Below are positions 36,122-44,502 of a DNA stretch of 64,000 nt, in pieces. The stretch lies in contig NZ_LMRR01000034.1 of the NCBI RefSeq assembly GCF_001426085.1, positions 1 to 64,000 of the forward strand. The letters run 5' to 3'. A model generated the notes under the pieces. It worked only from the letters and a program-made list of their open reading frames with translations. It did not search any database and had not been told where the DNA came from. Source of the stretch: Rhodococcus sp. Leaf278 (GTDB taxonomy: Bacteria; Actinomycetota; Actinomycetes; Mycobacteriales; Mycobacteriaceae). The number at the start of each line of letters is the position of its first letter. Positions within the stretch are counted from its first letter, which is position 1. The position numbers and the translations under genes were made by a program.

Positions 36122-36876
36122 GCGAATCGTCACGGCAACGGCTCCTCGACGACGCGGAGGTCTATGCCCTGTACGCGACCACCGAAACCGAGCGACGCGA
36201 TATCGAAACCGAACGGCTGCGCGTCGACGACACCGCACGCGCTCAGTTCGACGTTCTCGTCAGCGAGATCCACGAGACACTGGCGTTGGCCGCCGCGGTC
36301 GACGCGGCACCTGCGCCGGCCCGACTACGTAGCGACGTGCTCGCTCGAGTTGCCTCGAGCGGGCAGGAACCCACGGTTCGTGAGCTCCCGCCGAATGTCA
36401 CTCCGCTGCACCGGCATCGACGTGAGCGCTCGAAGTCCTGGCGCTATTCGATGATGTCGGCTGCTGCCGCAGTGGTTGTCGCTGTCGGCGGCGTGGTGGT
36501 CGTCACGCAGACGATGGGTAACGATGCCCAGCCGTCGCAGGCCGACCAGATCGTGGCTGCGCCCGATGCGCGTCAGGCATCGGCGGAGTTCCCCGGTGGC
36601 GGCTTGGCAACCGTGTCGTACTCGCTCTCCCAGGATGCTGTCGTCGTCGATCTCGACGGAGTTCCGCAGCCACCGCCCGGCCGCGTCTACCAAATGTGGT
36701 TCGTGGACGGTGCACCGAGATCCGCCGGTGTGGTGAGCGAGGATCAGCTCACCTCCGAGAACGGCACGGTGGTCGACGGTCTCGGATCGTCGACGAACTT
36801 CGCCTTCTCCCTCGAGCCGGCAGGTGGCTCCCCGCAGCCCACCGAAGTGCTCACCATGCTGACGCTGGGTGCCTGA
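36118..36876 (+). CDS. rskA: Anti-sigma-K factor RskA
   Basis: A 252-residue membrane anti-sigma factor. An N-terminal cytoplasmic domain (about 1-100) that binds SigK (DDAEVYALYATTETERRDIE) precedes a single transmembrane helix at about 114-135 and an extracytoplasmic RskA_C domain (about 150-252) with VYQMWFVDGAPRSAG. Release of SigK normally needs regulated proteolysis of RskA. The start codon overlaps the sigK stop, so the two are made together. Confidence 0.93.
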   Translation: MSESSRQRLLDDAEVYALYATTETERRDIETERLRVDDTARAQFDVLVSEIHETLALAAAVDAAPAPARLRSDVLARVASSGQEPTVRELPPNVTPLHRHRRERSKSWRYSMMSAAAAVVVAVGGVVVVTQTMGNDAQPSQADQIVAAPDARQASAEFPGGGLATVSYSLSQDAVVVDLDGVPQPPPGRVYQMWFVDGAPRSAGVVSEDQLTSENGTVVDGLGSSTNFAFSLEPAGGSPQPTEVLTMLTLGA

Positions 36877-36894
36877 CCGACATCAGGCGCATTC

Positions 36895-36940
36895 CGGGCG
36901 GTTCGGCCTTCGGTCTCACATGCCGAAGTCGAACCGCCCG
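36895..36940. terminator. Bidirectional hairpin overlapping the end of the glutaminase gene
   Basis: An 11-bp stem (CGGGCGGTTCG / CGAACCGCCCG) contains an inner 6-bp stem (CTTCGG / CCGAAG). It starts 19 nt after the rskA stop and covers the last codons of the convergent glutaminase gene. Confidence 0.65.
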
Positions 36941-38742
36941 AGCGTTTTGATCACCGCGGCCATCTGGCCGTACGCACCGGTGGCCAGATTTTCCAACAGA
37001 GACAGTTTGACCTCGGGCGCGTCGCGAGTGAGTGCCTCGAAGTGCTGGACCGAGACCACCACCAGATCGACCGGTGTATCCGCGACCATATCGAGCAGAA
37101 ACGGCACGGCCATCAGTAACGGCATCTCGCCGAAGCTCATTCCGGGCGACAGCGTGGTGATTCGATGTGTGCCGCCGTCGGCCGCCAGGGCCGTGGACGT
37201 CACTTCGCCGCGCAGCATGAGGAACAGGCCGGCGGCAGCATCGCCCCGCCGTACGATGACGTCTCCGCGGACATAGTGCCGTTTCTCCAAATACGGTTTC
37301 ACGGCTTCCAGCTGAGCATCCGACAGTCCGGCCAGCAGCGGATGTTCGGCGGCTGTGATCTGGGTCGGCTGTCGCAGACCTGCGCAATGCCGATCCAGCA
37401 GGAGGTTCTCGGCCCACTGGATGGCCGAACCCAGGCTCGAATAGACCCGGCCCGCCGGATCGGCCGGGTCGAGACTAGAGCTGGTGTGTCCCATGATCGC
37501 CCTCGGATCCACCAGACACACCACGCAGCCGTGTTCGGCGAGATCCTGGCGCAGATCCTCGAACATCGTGCGCGCGATGGCACTGACCTCGTCGACACCA
37601 CGCACATCGATCACGAGGGCGTCGAGTTCTCGGTCCAGGTCGCCGATCTCCCGCACGGCGGTCTCGGCACCGGAGAACAACAGATCTCCGTGCAGCTCGT
37701 ACACGCGGGCGCGGTCTCCCACTGCGGCCAAGGTGGCTTGTTCGACGTCGGAACGCCGCTTTCGCGACGGTGCCTCGGTGAGTACGTACCTGCGGCGAAT
37801 CGACGACTTCGCCGCGCGTGTGACATGAAGAAAGTGCAGTTCGAGGCGGTTCGACAATTCCCGGCAGGCGGCGACGCCGCGAACGCTGTTCCCGTGGGAG
37901 TCGAGCCGCGGTGAGTAGACGGCGATGCCCATCTGTCCCGGGAGTACCGCGAGGATCCCGCCCCCGACACCGCTCTTGGCGGGCATTCCCACTCGAGCCA
38001 CCCAGTCGCCCGCGCCGTCGTACATCCCGCACGTCGTCATCACCGACAACACCCGTTCGACGAGAACCGGTGCCAGCGCGCGTTCTCGAGTCCGTGGATT
38101 GACACCGTTGTTGGCCATGGTGGCCGCCATCATCGCGAGGTCCGCCGCGGTCACGTCGATCGAACACTGTCGAAAGTAGAGGTCGACGGCCGCGTCCGGG
38201 TCGTGATCGATGATGTCGAAAGAACGGAGCATGTATCCGATCGCCCGGTTCCGATTACCGGTTCGCGCCTCCGAACGGTAGACGGCGTCGTTGAAGCTGA
38301 GGGACCTCCCTGCATATCGCGAGTACGAGGCGCGGATACGCTCGAATCGATCCTGCGGTGTCCGGCCGGCGATGAGAGATGCCGACGTGATGGCACCCGC
38401 GTTGATCATCGGGTTTCGCGGTCGCTCGGTGACGGGGTCGAGGCTGATCTCGTTGAACGGCTCGCCCGACGGCTCGATGTCGATCTTGTTCGCGACGGCG
38501 TCGAGCCCGCGGTCGGCCAACGCCAGCGCATAGGTGAACGGCTTGGAAATCGATTGGATCGTGAAGGGGAGTCGGGTGTCTCCGACCTCGTAGACGTAAC
38601 CGTCGGTGGTAGTCAGTGCTATTCCGAAGCCGTCCGGCGTGACGGCGGCGAGCTCGGGGATGTAATCCGCCACCTGGCCGGTCGTGTCGTCTCGGCACAT
38701 TTCGTGAACTCGGCACAGGATGGCATCGACGACGTTGCTCAT
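36916..38742 (-). CDS. glsA: Glutaminase with C-terminal STAS and cyclic-nucleotide-binding domains
   Basis: A 608-residue fusion. The glutaminase domain (about 1-305) converts glutamine to glutamate and ammonia; it has the serine-dependent beta-lactamase-like motif IQSISKPFTYALAL (Ser-x-x-Lys), NPMINAGAI, and AKSGVGGGI. A STAS domain follows (about 340-445, ALVIDVRGVDEVSAIA), then a cyclic-nucleotide-binding domain (about 475-600, HYVRGDVIVRRGDAAAGLFLMLRG). Start ATG 38742 is chosen; GTG 38751 would add three residues. The extra domains suggest control by partner switching and by cAMP or another nucleotide. It converges on sigK-rskA. Confidence 0.9.
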   Translation of the reverse strand: MSNVVDAILCRVHEMCRDDTTGQVADYIPELAAVTPDGFGIALTTTDGYVYEVGDTRLPFTIQSISKPFTYALALADRGLDAVANKIDIEPSGEPFNEISLDPVTERPRNPMINAGAITSASLIAGRTPQDRFERIRASYSRYAGRSLSFNDAVYRSEARTGNRNRAIGYMLRSFDIIDHDPDAAVDLYFRQCSIDVTAADLAMMAATMANNGVNPRTRERALAPVLVERVLSVMTTCGMYDGAGDWVARVGMPAKSGVGGGILAVLPGQMGIAVYSPRLDSHGNSVRGVAACRELSNRLELHFLHVTRAAKSSIRRRYVLTEAPSRKRRSDVEQATLAAVGDRARVYELHGDLLFSGAETAVREIGDLDRELDALVIDVRGVDEVSAIARTMFEDLRQDLAEHGCVVCLVDPRAIMGHTSSSLDPADPAGRVYSSLGSAIQWAENLLLDRHCAGLRQPTQITAAEHPLLAGLSDAQLEAVKPYLEKRHYVRGDVIVRRGDAAAGLFLMLRGEVTSTALAADGGTHRITTLSPGMSFGEMPLLMAVPFLLDMVADTPVDLVVVSVQHFEALTRDAPEVKLSLLENLATGAYGQMAAVIKTLGRFDFGM

Positions 38743-38919
38743 GGTCGTCACTGTATGTGGTGTCCTGTGGATCACTGTCGAGGTTAGGGGCGGCTGATCT
38801 GGGGCACCTCGGAGTTCGACGGTAGTGTCACCGACACCACGCTGGGCGGAGCAGCGCGGGGACGACAACTCCGTAGACTGAATTGTCCAGTGTTTTTTCG
38901 GCCGGAGGGAGCGATCTCG

Positions 38920-40800
38920 TTGGGTGTCCTAGCGCGAATTCAGACGCCCGAGGACTTGCGCGACCTCGGTAGTACAGAGCTGGCCGAATTGGCCCGCGAG
39001 ATCCGCGCATTTCTCGTGGAGAAGGTGTCTGCCACGGGTGGCCACCTCGGGCCGAATCTGGGCGTGGTGGAGCTGACGTTGGCGATCCACCGCATCTTCG
39101 ATTCACCGCGTGATCCCGTCATCTTCGACACCGGTCACCAGGCCTACGTTCACAAGATGCTCACCGGGCGGACCGGCTTGTTCGACACACTCCGCAAGCA
39201 GGGTGGTCTGTCGGGCTATCCGTCCCGGACCGAGAGCGAACACGACTGGGTCGAGTCCTCGCACGCGTCGGCCTCCCTGTCCTACGCCGACGGGTTGGCC
39301 AAGGCGTTCGCGCTCAAAGGCGAGACCGATCGGCACGTGGTCGCCGTTGTCGGCGACGGCGCTCTCACCGGCGGCATGTGCTGGGAAGCGCTGAACAACA
39401 TCGCAGCCGGGCACAATCGATCGTTGGTCATCGTCGTCAACGACAACGGCCGCTCCTACGCCCCGACCATCGGCGGACTTGCCGATCATCTCGCGGCGCT
39501 ACGACTGCAGCCCGAGTACGAGAAAATGCTGGACAACGGGCGCCGTATCGTGCGCAAGATGCCCGTAGTCGGGCCCACCGCGTACCGGATGCTGCACGGC
39601 GTGAAAGCCGGCGTGAAGGACGCTCTCAGTCCCCAGGTGATGTTCACCGATCTCGGCATCAAGTACCTGGGCCCGGTCGACGGCCACGATCAGCACGCAA
39701 TGGAATCCGCTCTGCGCCGAGCCAAGGCGTACGGCGGACCGGTCATCGTTCACGCAGTGACGCGCAAGGGTATGGGCTACGTCCATGCCGAGAACGACGT
39801 CGCCGATCAGATGCACGCCACCGGAGTCATCGATCCGGCGACCGGACTTGCTCGATCGAAATCAGCTCCGGACTGGACCTCGGTGTTCTCCGCAGCGCTC
39901 ATCGAGCAGGGTGAGCATAACGAGGACGTCGTTGCGATCACCGCGGCAATGGCCGCGCCGACCGGGCTCGCTGCGTTCGGCGTTCGATTCCCCGACCGAT
40001 TGTTCGATGTCGGAATCGCCGAGCAGCATGCAATGACATCGGCTGCCGGGCTCGCACTCGGTGGGATGCATCCAGTGGTCGCCATCTATTCGACCTTCCT
40101 CAATCGCGCGTTCGATCAGTTGCTGATGGATGTGGCCTTGCTCGGACTTCCGGTCACTGTGGTGCTGGACCGTGCGGGAGTCACCGGTGCCGACGGTGCC
40201 AGCCACAACGGCATGTGGGACATGTCTCTGCTCGGCATCGTTCCCGGAATGAAAGTAGCGGCGCCGCGTGACGCCGAGACTCTGCGCGAAGAGCTTGCCG
40301 AGGCGATCGCGACGTCCGACGGACCCACTGCACTGCGGTTCCCGAAAGGTGCTGTCACCGAGACCGTCTCGGCCGTCCGGCGACTGGACGGAATCGTCGA
40401 CGTATTGGCCGAGCCAGCGGATGCGACCGGCGACGTCTTGATCGTTGCGGTCGGTGTGTTCGGTTCACTCGCCCTCGAGGCTGCGAAGAAACTTCGGCAC
40501 GACGGTCTTTCGGTGGCCGTCGTCGATCCACGCTGGGTGCTCCCGATTCCGCAGTCGCTGCTGAAGCTGGCCGAGGACTACCGACTCGTCGTGACCATCG
40601 AGGACAGCGGTCTGCACGGGGGCATCGGCTCTGCCCTCTCGGCGGCTCTGCGAGGAGCAGGCGTCGACACTCCGTGCCGCGATCTCGGTGTGCCACAACG
40701 ATTCTTGGATCACGCGTCGCGTGAACAACTGCACCACGAACTCGGTTTGACGTGCGAGGACGTCGTGCAGCGGGTCTCGGATTGGGCCAAGAGTATTTGA
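38920..40800 (+). CDS. dxs: 1-deoxy-D-xylulose-5-phosphate synthase
   Basis: A 626-residue thiamine-diphosphate enzyme that joins pyruvate and glyceraldehyde-3-phosphate, the first step of the MEP isoprenoid pathway. Seen directly: [10 protein letters not shown], the TPP-binding motif [16 protein letters not shown], and the transketolase pyrimidine domain with DVGIAEQHA and [14 protein letters not shown]. The start is TTG 38920, 9 nt after GGAGGGA; an in-frame GTG at 38890 lacks a ribosome site. It ends before a short convergent YciI gene. Confidence 0.95.
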   Translation: MGVLARIQTPEDLRDLGSTELAELAREIRAFLVEKVSATGGHLGPNLGVVELTLAIHRIFDSPRDPVIFDTGHQAYVHKMLTGRTGLFDTLRKQGGLSGYPSRTESEHDWVESSHASASLSYADGLAKAFALKGETDRHVVAVVGDGALTGGMCWEALNNIAAGHNRSLVIVVNDNGRSYAPTIGGLADHLAALRLQPEYEKMLDNGRRIVRKMPVVGPTAYRMLHGVKAGVKDALSPQVMFTDLGIKYLGPVDGHDQHAMESALRRAKAYGGPVIVHAVTRKGMGYVHAENDVADQMHATGVIDPATGLARSKSAPDWTSVFSAALIEQGEHNEDVVAITAAMAAPTGLAAFGVRFPDRLFDVGIAEQHAMTSAAGLALGGMHPVVAIYSTFLNRAFDQLLMDVALLGLPVTVVLDRAGVTGADGASHNGMWDMSLLGIVPGMKVAAPRDAETLREELAEAIATSDGPTALRFPKGAVTETVSAVRRLDGIVDVLAEPADATGDVLIVAVGVFGSLALEAAKKLRHDGLSVAVVDPRWVLPIPQSLLKLAEDYRLVVTIEDSGLHGGIGSALSAALRGAGVDTPCRDLGVPQRFLDHASREQLHHELGLTCEDVVQRVSDWAKSI

Positions 40801-40814
40801 TTGCCAGCGACGGG

Positions 40815-41084
40815 CTATGCGCCCGTCGCCCATTCGCTGACGCGAACGTGCTCGACGAGATGCGCGAGTGCGAACGGGTCGTGTGCGAACATGCGTTCCA
40901 CGCTTTCCTTGTCCACACCCTCGACGATCATCGTTGCGCCACTGTGATCGGCGCGTGGGTTCGACGATCGAAGGATGTTGCGACGCTCCAGTTCTCGTAA
41001 CCAGGCGCGGTGGTCGGTCCGGTGATCGTCACGGCCGGAGGATGTGTCGGGTGCGTAGTCGTATTCGACGACGAACGTAGGCAT
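40815..41084 (-). CDS. YciI-family protein
   Basis: An 89-residue protein of the YciI-like fold (dimeric alpha/beta barrel), with VVEYDY at the start, DHRAWLRELE, a SGATMIVEG strand, and the family's FAHDPFALAHLVEHV motif containing the conserved His-Asp. Members are thought to bind or act on small molecules, but function is not established. It begins 1 bp after the sugar-porter stop and is likely co-transcribed with it. Confidence 0.85.
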   Translation of the reverse strand: MPTFVVEYDYAPDTSSGRDDHRTDHRAWLRELERRNILRSSNPRADHSGATMIVEGVDKESVERMFAHDPFALAHLVEHVRVSEWATGA

Positions 41085-41085
41085 G

Positions 41086-42483
41086 TCAGATCACCATGTC
41101 CTCGAGCTCCATGCCCTTGGTCTCCCTTATCTTGTACTTGACGAAGAAGAACGACAGGATCGCAAAGAACGCGAAGAACGAATAAATGAATCCGAGTCCG
41201 ATGGTGTCGGACAACGGGGGGAATGCCAGGGTGATGGCGAAGTTCGCGACCCAGTTCGCTGCGGTACTGATGCCGAGTGCCACGGCACGCATTCGGTTGG
41301 GGAACATCTCGCCGAGCATCACCCACATGATCGGTCCCCAGGTAGCGGCAAAGAAGACGACGAACAGGTTGGCCCCCACCAGCGCGACGGGACCCCAGGG
41401 CGACGGCAACTCCAGCTGGTCGCCGCTGCCTACGGCCTGAGTGAACGACACGGCCGCCAATACCAGTCCGACGAACATTCCGATCGAGCCGATCATCAAC
41501 AGGTTGCGGCGTCCGAATCGATCGACGAACAAGATGGCGACGAACGTCATCGAGACGTTGATGACGGAGGTGATGACCGAGGTGACGAAAGATTGGTTTT
41601 CGCTGAATCCCACGGACTTCCACAGTGTCGTCGAGTAATAGAAGATTGCGTTGATTCCGACGAACTGTTGCAGTACGGCCATCGTGATGCCGACCCAGAC
41701 GATGGGTTGCAAACCGAATTTGGGTCCACGGATATCGCCGAACGACGACTTGGATTCGCGGCGCAAGGTCAGTCGGATTTCTTTGACGCGCTCGTTCGGA
41801 TTCACTTCTCCGGAGATTTCACCGAGGATGCGTGCCGCCTCCTCGTCGAGGTGCTTGCCGACGAGGTACCTGGGTGACTCGGGGATGAGGGTGGCGAGAA
41901 AGCCGTAGACGAGAGCGGGTGCCACGCCGACCAGGAACATCCATCGCCAGGCTTCGAGGCCGAACCACAGATCGTTCGACGGACCGCCGGCCGCGTTCTG
42001 GAGCACCGCGTCCGAGAGGAGAGCGGCGAAGATGCCGATTGTGATCGCGAGCTGCTGCAACGATGCCAATCCGCCGCGATAGCGAGCCGGCGCTATTTCC
42101 GAGATGTAAGCGGGTGCGATCACCGACGCGATGCCGATGCCCAGTCCGCCCAACACCCGCCAGAGCATCAGGTCCGGGACGCTGAAAGCAAACCCGGAGC
42201 CTACGGACGAGATGGTGAAGAGCGCGGAACCGAGCAGCATCACCTTCTTGCGGCCCCAGCTGTCGGCGAGCCGACCGGCGAACCACGCACCGACAGCGCA
42301 GCCGAGGAGCGCGATAGCTACGGCGAAGCCGGTGACGAACGACGACAGGGCGAAGTTTTCCTGGATGGAATCGACCGCACCGTTGACAACGGACGAATCG
42401 AATCCGAACAGGAAGCCGCCGACGGCCGCGGCAATGGTGACTCCGATAACTTTGGCGGTGTACCGATCTGTTGATTGCGTCAT
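41086..42483 (-). CDS. MFS sugar porter
   Basis: A 465-residue major-facilitator transporter with 12 transmembrane helices. The sugar-porter signatures are present: GRLADSWGRKK after helix 2, IPESPRYLVGK at the middle loop, and DRFGRRNLL after helix 8, together with QQFVGINAIFYYSTT. Such proteins import monosaccharides by proton symport. ATG 42483 is chosen; ATG 42519 would add 12 residues of non-conserved leader. The upstream 218 bp contains a small inverted repeat (GAAATGG / CCATTTC, 42565-42582) that could be an operator. Confidence 0.93.
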   Translation of the reverse strand: MTQSTDRYTAKVIGVTIAAAVGGFLFGFDSSVVNGAVDSIQENFALSSFVTGFAVAIALLGCAVGAWFAGRLADSWGRKKVMLLGSALFTISSVGSGFAFSVPDLMLWRVLGGLGIGIASVIAPAYISEIAPARYRGGLASLQQLAITIGIFAALLSDAVLQNAAGGPSNDLWFGLEAWRWMFLVGVAPALVYGFLATLIPESPRYLVGKHLDEEAARILGEISGEVNPNERVKEIRLTLRRESKSSFGDIRGPKFGLQPIVWVGITMAVLQQFVGINAIFYYSTTLWKSVGFSENQSFVTSVITSVINVSMTFVAILFVDRFGRRNLLMIGSIGMFVGLVLAAVSFTQAVGSGDQLELPSPWGPVALVGANLFVVFFAATWGPIMWVMLGEMFPNRMRAVALGISTAANWVANFAITLAFPPLSDTIGLGFIYSFFAFFAILSFFFVKYKIRETKGMELEDMVI

Positions 42484-42632
42484 CGCACGACCCAGCTTTC
42501 GAGGTGAACCAGCGTCCATGGTGGTCGATCGCCATCATCGTCCTCGCGTCTGAGCCATGGGAGCGAAATGGGCTTCCATTTCCACTTCGGTCGGTCTGGG
42601 TTCACGAAAAGGGTGAATTGTCCGATATCGGT

Positions 42633-42696
42633 CCGCCGAACTCGAAATTATGGACGGTAATTCACTGAGATCCGTTCACAACGTCGAGTTCGGCGG
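42633..42696. repeat. Intergenic hairpin element (copy B) after the NmrA-like gene
   Basis: A 64-nt inverted repeat with a perfect 12-bp outer stem (CCGCCGAACTCG / CGAGTTCGGCGG) and an inner 7-bp stem containing one G-T pair. It shares most of its central 41 nt with the element at 44437-44492, including TTATGGACG and ATCCGT-CACAAC. It begins 5 nt past the stop of the NmrA-like gene. Confidence 0.8.
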
Positions 42697-42701
42697 CACG
42701 A

Positions 42702-43448
42702 TCATTGTTCTCGAGCGGCCAACCATTGGCCGAAGGTCTGTCGACCGTGATCCGAATCGGTTGTGGTGACAAGGGTTCCGTCGCGCATGGCGCGACCGTA
42801 CGCGCCGGGAATCGGAAGCTCGAGCACCAGACCTCGGGCACCGATCGTCCGTGCGTACCCACGAACCATCTCTGCCATTCGTTCTTCCCGCGGTCCACCG
42901 AGGTCGGCGACTCGGCCGGCCGGGGACTTCTCTGCCAAATCGATCAATCGCTCGGCTACCTCTCGCGCGGCGATCGGCTGGGAGACCATCTTCGGAATGA
43001 TGCTCACCGGACCGAACGACATCTGCGAGCGGATCTGGCCGGCGAATTCGTGGAACTGAGTGGCCCGGAGAATTGTCCACGGCACTGTCCCGGCGTGAAT
43101 AATGCGTTCCTGCTTCACCTTTCCGGCGTAGTACGCATGCGGAGCCTTGTCTATCCCCACGATGGACAGCGCCAGGTGATGGCCGACACCGGCCTCGAAC
43201 TCCGCCGCCAACAGGTTGCCGGTAACGGCATCGAAGAACGCCGTCGACTCTTTCGCGGAGACGGTCTGCGTCGACGCGACATCGATCACCGCGTCGACGC
43301 CGGACAATGCGGCTGACAGTCCTGAGCCGTCGACCAGATCCACACCCGCTGATCGGGACAGAACGACGACCTCGTGTCCGCGTTCGTGAGCGACATCGAC
43401 GACATGCGCTCCGACGGTGCCCGTTCCACCGGCTATGGCTAGTTTCAT
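42702..43448 (-). CDS. NmrA-like NAD(P)-binding oxidoreductase/epimerase
   Basis: A 248-residue atypical SDR with GGTGTVGAHVV (about 7-17) as the dinucleotide-binding loop and no classical YxxxK with Ser at the usual place, although AYYAGKVKQE supplies a Tyr and Lys near 105-112. It is of the NmrA/YbjT group, some of which are NADPH sensors or quinone reductases. It is downstream of an ECF41-like sigma gene; such sigma factors typically sit next to an oxidoreductase, epimerase or carboxymuconolactone decarboxylase. Confidence 0.86.
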   Translation of the reverse strand: MKLAIAGGTGTVGAHVVDVAHERGHEVVVLSRSAGVDLVDGSGLSAALSGVDAVIDVASTQTVSAKESTAFFDAVTGNLLAAEFEAGVGHHLALSIVGIDKAPHAYYAGKVKQERIIHAGTVPWTILRATQFHEFAGQIRSQMSFGPVSIIPKMVSQPIAAREVAERLIDLAEKSPAGRVADLGGPREERMAEMVRGYARTIGARGLVLELPIPGAYGRAMRDGTLVTTTDSDHGRQTFGQWLAAREQ

Positions 43449-43544
43449 CGCGTTTCCACCTGTTCATCGATCGAGTTGTCGGACCCGACGAGTGGCGGGT
43501 CTCGACAGTACGACGATGCAGCCGTGGAGAACGTATGGCGGGGG

Positions 43545-44405
43545 TCAGGCCCAGTGTCGGAGTTTGTCCGGATTCAGCACGATCCAGACGTCGGCCACCA
43601 CACCGTCCATGGTGTGGAACCCGATGACGCCGAACACCTGCCCGCTGCGCCGGATCACGATGCCGGAGAGGCCGTTCACGGTCTCGATATGCCAATCCAG
43701 ATCGGTCGCCTTGGCGGTTATCCCTCGGATGAAACGAGCGACTCGATCGGAGCCGACCACAGGATTGCGGGCCGCGGAGACCTGCCCACCTCCGTCGCTG
43801 ACCAGCGTGACATCGGGGGAAAGCAACGAGACGAGCGTGTCGAGGTCGCCGCCTCCCGAGGCGATCGCGAAGGCGCGGACGACGCGATCGTGGTCGATGG
43901 GGTCGGCGGGGACGAGGTGACGCTCGTGCAGACGCTGTCGGGCGGCAGACGCGAGTTGGCGGCAGGCAGCAGGGGAGCGGTCGAGCACGGCTGCGATCTC
44001 GTCGAACGGCAAGGCGAACGCGTCGTGCAGGACGAATGCGACTCGCTGCGCCGGAGAGAGCGATTCGAGAACGACAAGCAAGGCGAGAGTGACTGAATCC
44101 TGTTGTGCCACAACGTCGGCTGGGTCCGCGGCCGTCGAATCCACCGAGTGCAGGCCGGGGACGGGTTCCGGCAACCATCGGCCGACGTAGTTCTCGCGTC
44201 GCACGCGGGCCGATCCGAGGACATCGAGACAGATGCGGCTCACAACGCGGGTGAGCCACGCTGCGGGAACGTCGATGGCGTCCCGTTCGACATCGGTGAG
44301 TCGGTACCACCGGACCAAAGCCTCGGACGCAGCGTCTTCGGCGTCGCTGTAGGACCCCAGCATTCGATAGCCGATGCCGATCAGCCGACTGCGTTCGTTG
44401 TTCAT
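43545..44405 (-). CDS. ECF sigma factor of SigJ/ECF41 type
   Basis: A 286-residue sigma factor. Region 2 at about 5-70 (IGYRMLGSYSDAEDAASEALVRWY) and region 4 at about 110-165 (PAQRVAFVLHDAFALPFDEIAAVLDRSPAACRQLASRAR-like) are followed by a SnoaL-like/NTF2 C-terminal domain (about 175-286), which in ECF41 factors acts as a fused regulator instead of a separate anti-sigma. The neighbouring NmrA-like gene is a probable target. Start ATG 44405. Confidence 0.9.
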   Translation of the reverse strand: MNNERSRLIGIGYRMLGSYSDAEDAASEALVRWYRLTDVERDAIDVPAAWLTRVVSRICLDVLGSARVRRENYVGRWLPEPVPGLHSVDSTAADPADVVAQQDSVTLALLVVLESLSPAQRVAFVLHDAFALPFDEIAAVLDRSPAACRQLASAARQRLHERHLVPADPIDHDRVVRAFAIASGGGDLDTLVSLLSPDVTLVSDGGGQVSAARNPVVGSDRVARFIRGITAKATDLDWHIETVNGLSGIVIRRSGQVFGVIGFHTMDGVVADVWIVLNPDKLRHWA

Positions 44406-44436
44406 CGGATCGCACCCTAGCGCGAGCGAGCAGTGC

Positions 44437-44492
44437 CGAGTTCGAGGTTATGGACGAAAATCCGGAGAAATCCGTCCACAACCTCGAACTCG
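44437..44492. repeat. Intergenic hairpin element (copy A) after the fadB-like gene
   Basis: A 56-nt inverted repeat: a 13-bp perfect stem (CGAGTTCGAGGTT / AACCTCGAACTCG), one mismatch, then 6 bp (TGGACG / CGTCCA), with a 16-nt loop. It lies 10 nt past the fadB stop and upstream of the SigJ-like gene. It is related to the element at 42633-42696. Confidence 0.85.
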
Positions 44493-44502
44493 TCGGGAAA
44501 AG

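Noticed and set aside
38874-38879. TAGACT as a -10 box for dxs
   Set aside because: No acceptable -35 at 16-18 nt, so it is too weak to list as a promoter.
43449-43544. TGTCGAG...CGTC as an ECF41 promoter upstream of the NmrA-like gene
   Set aside because: The spacer (about 10 nt) is too short compared with the known TGTCACA/CGTC arrangement.
42676-44481. 601-codon minus-strand frame spanning the NmrA-like and SigJ-like genes
   Set aside because: It crosses two recognisable genes out of frame and is Arg-rich, so it is a shadow.
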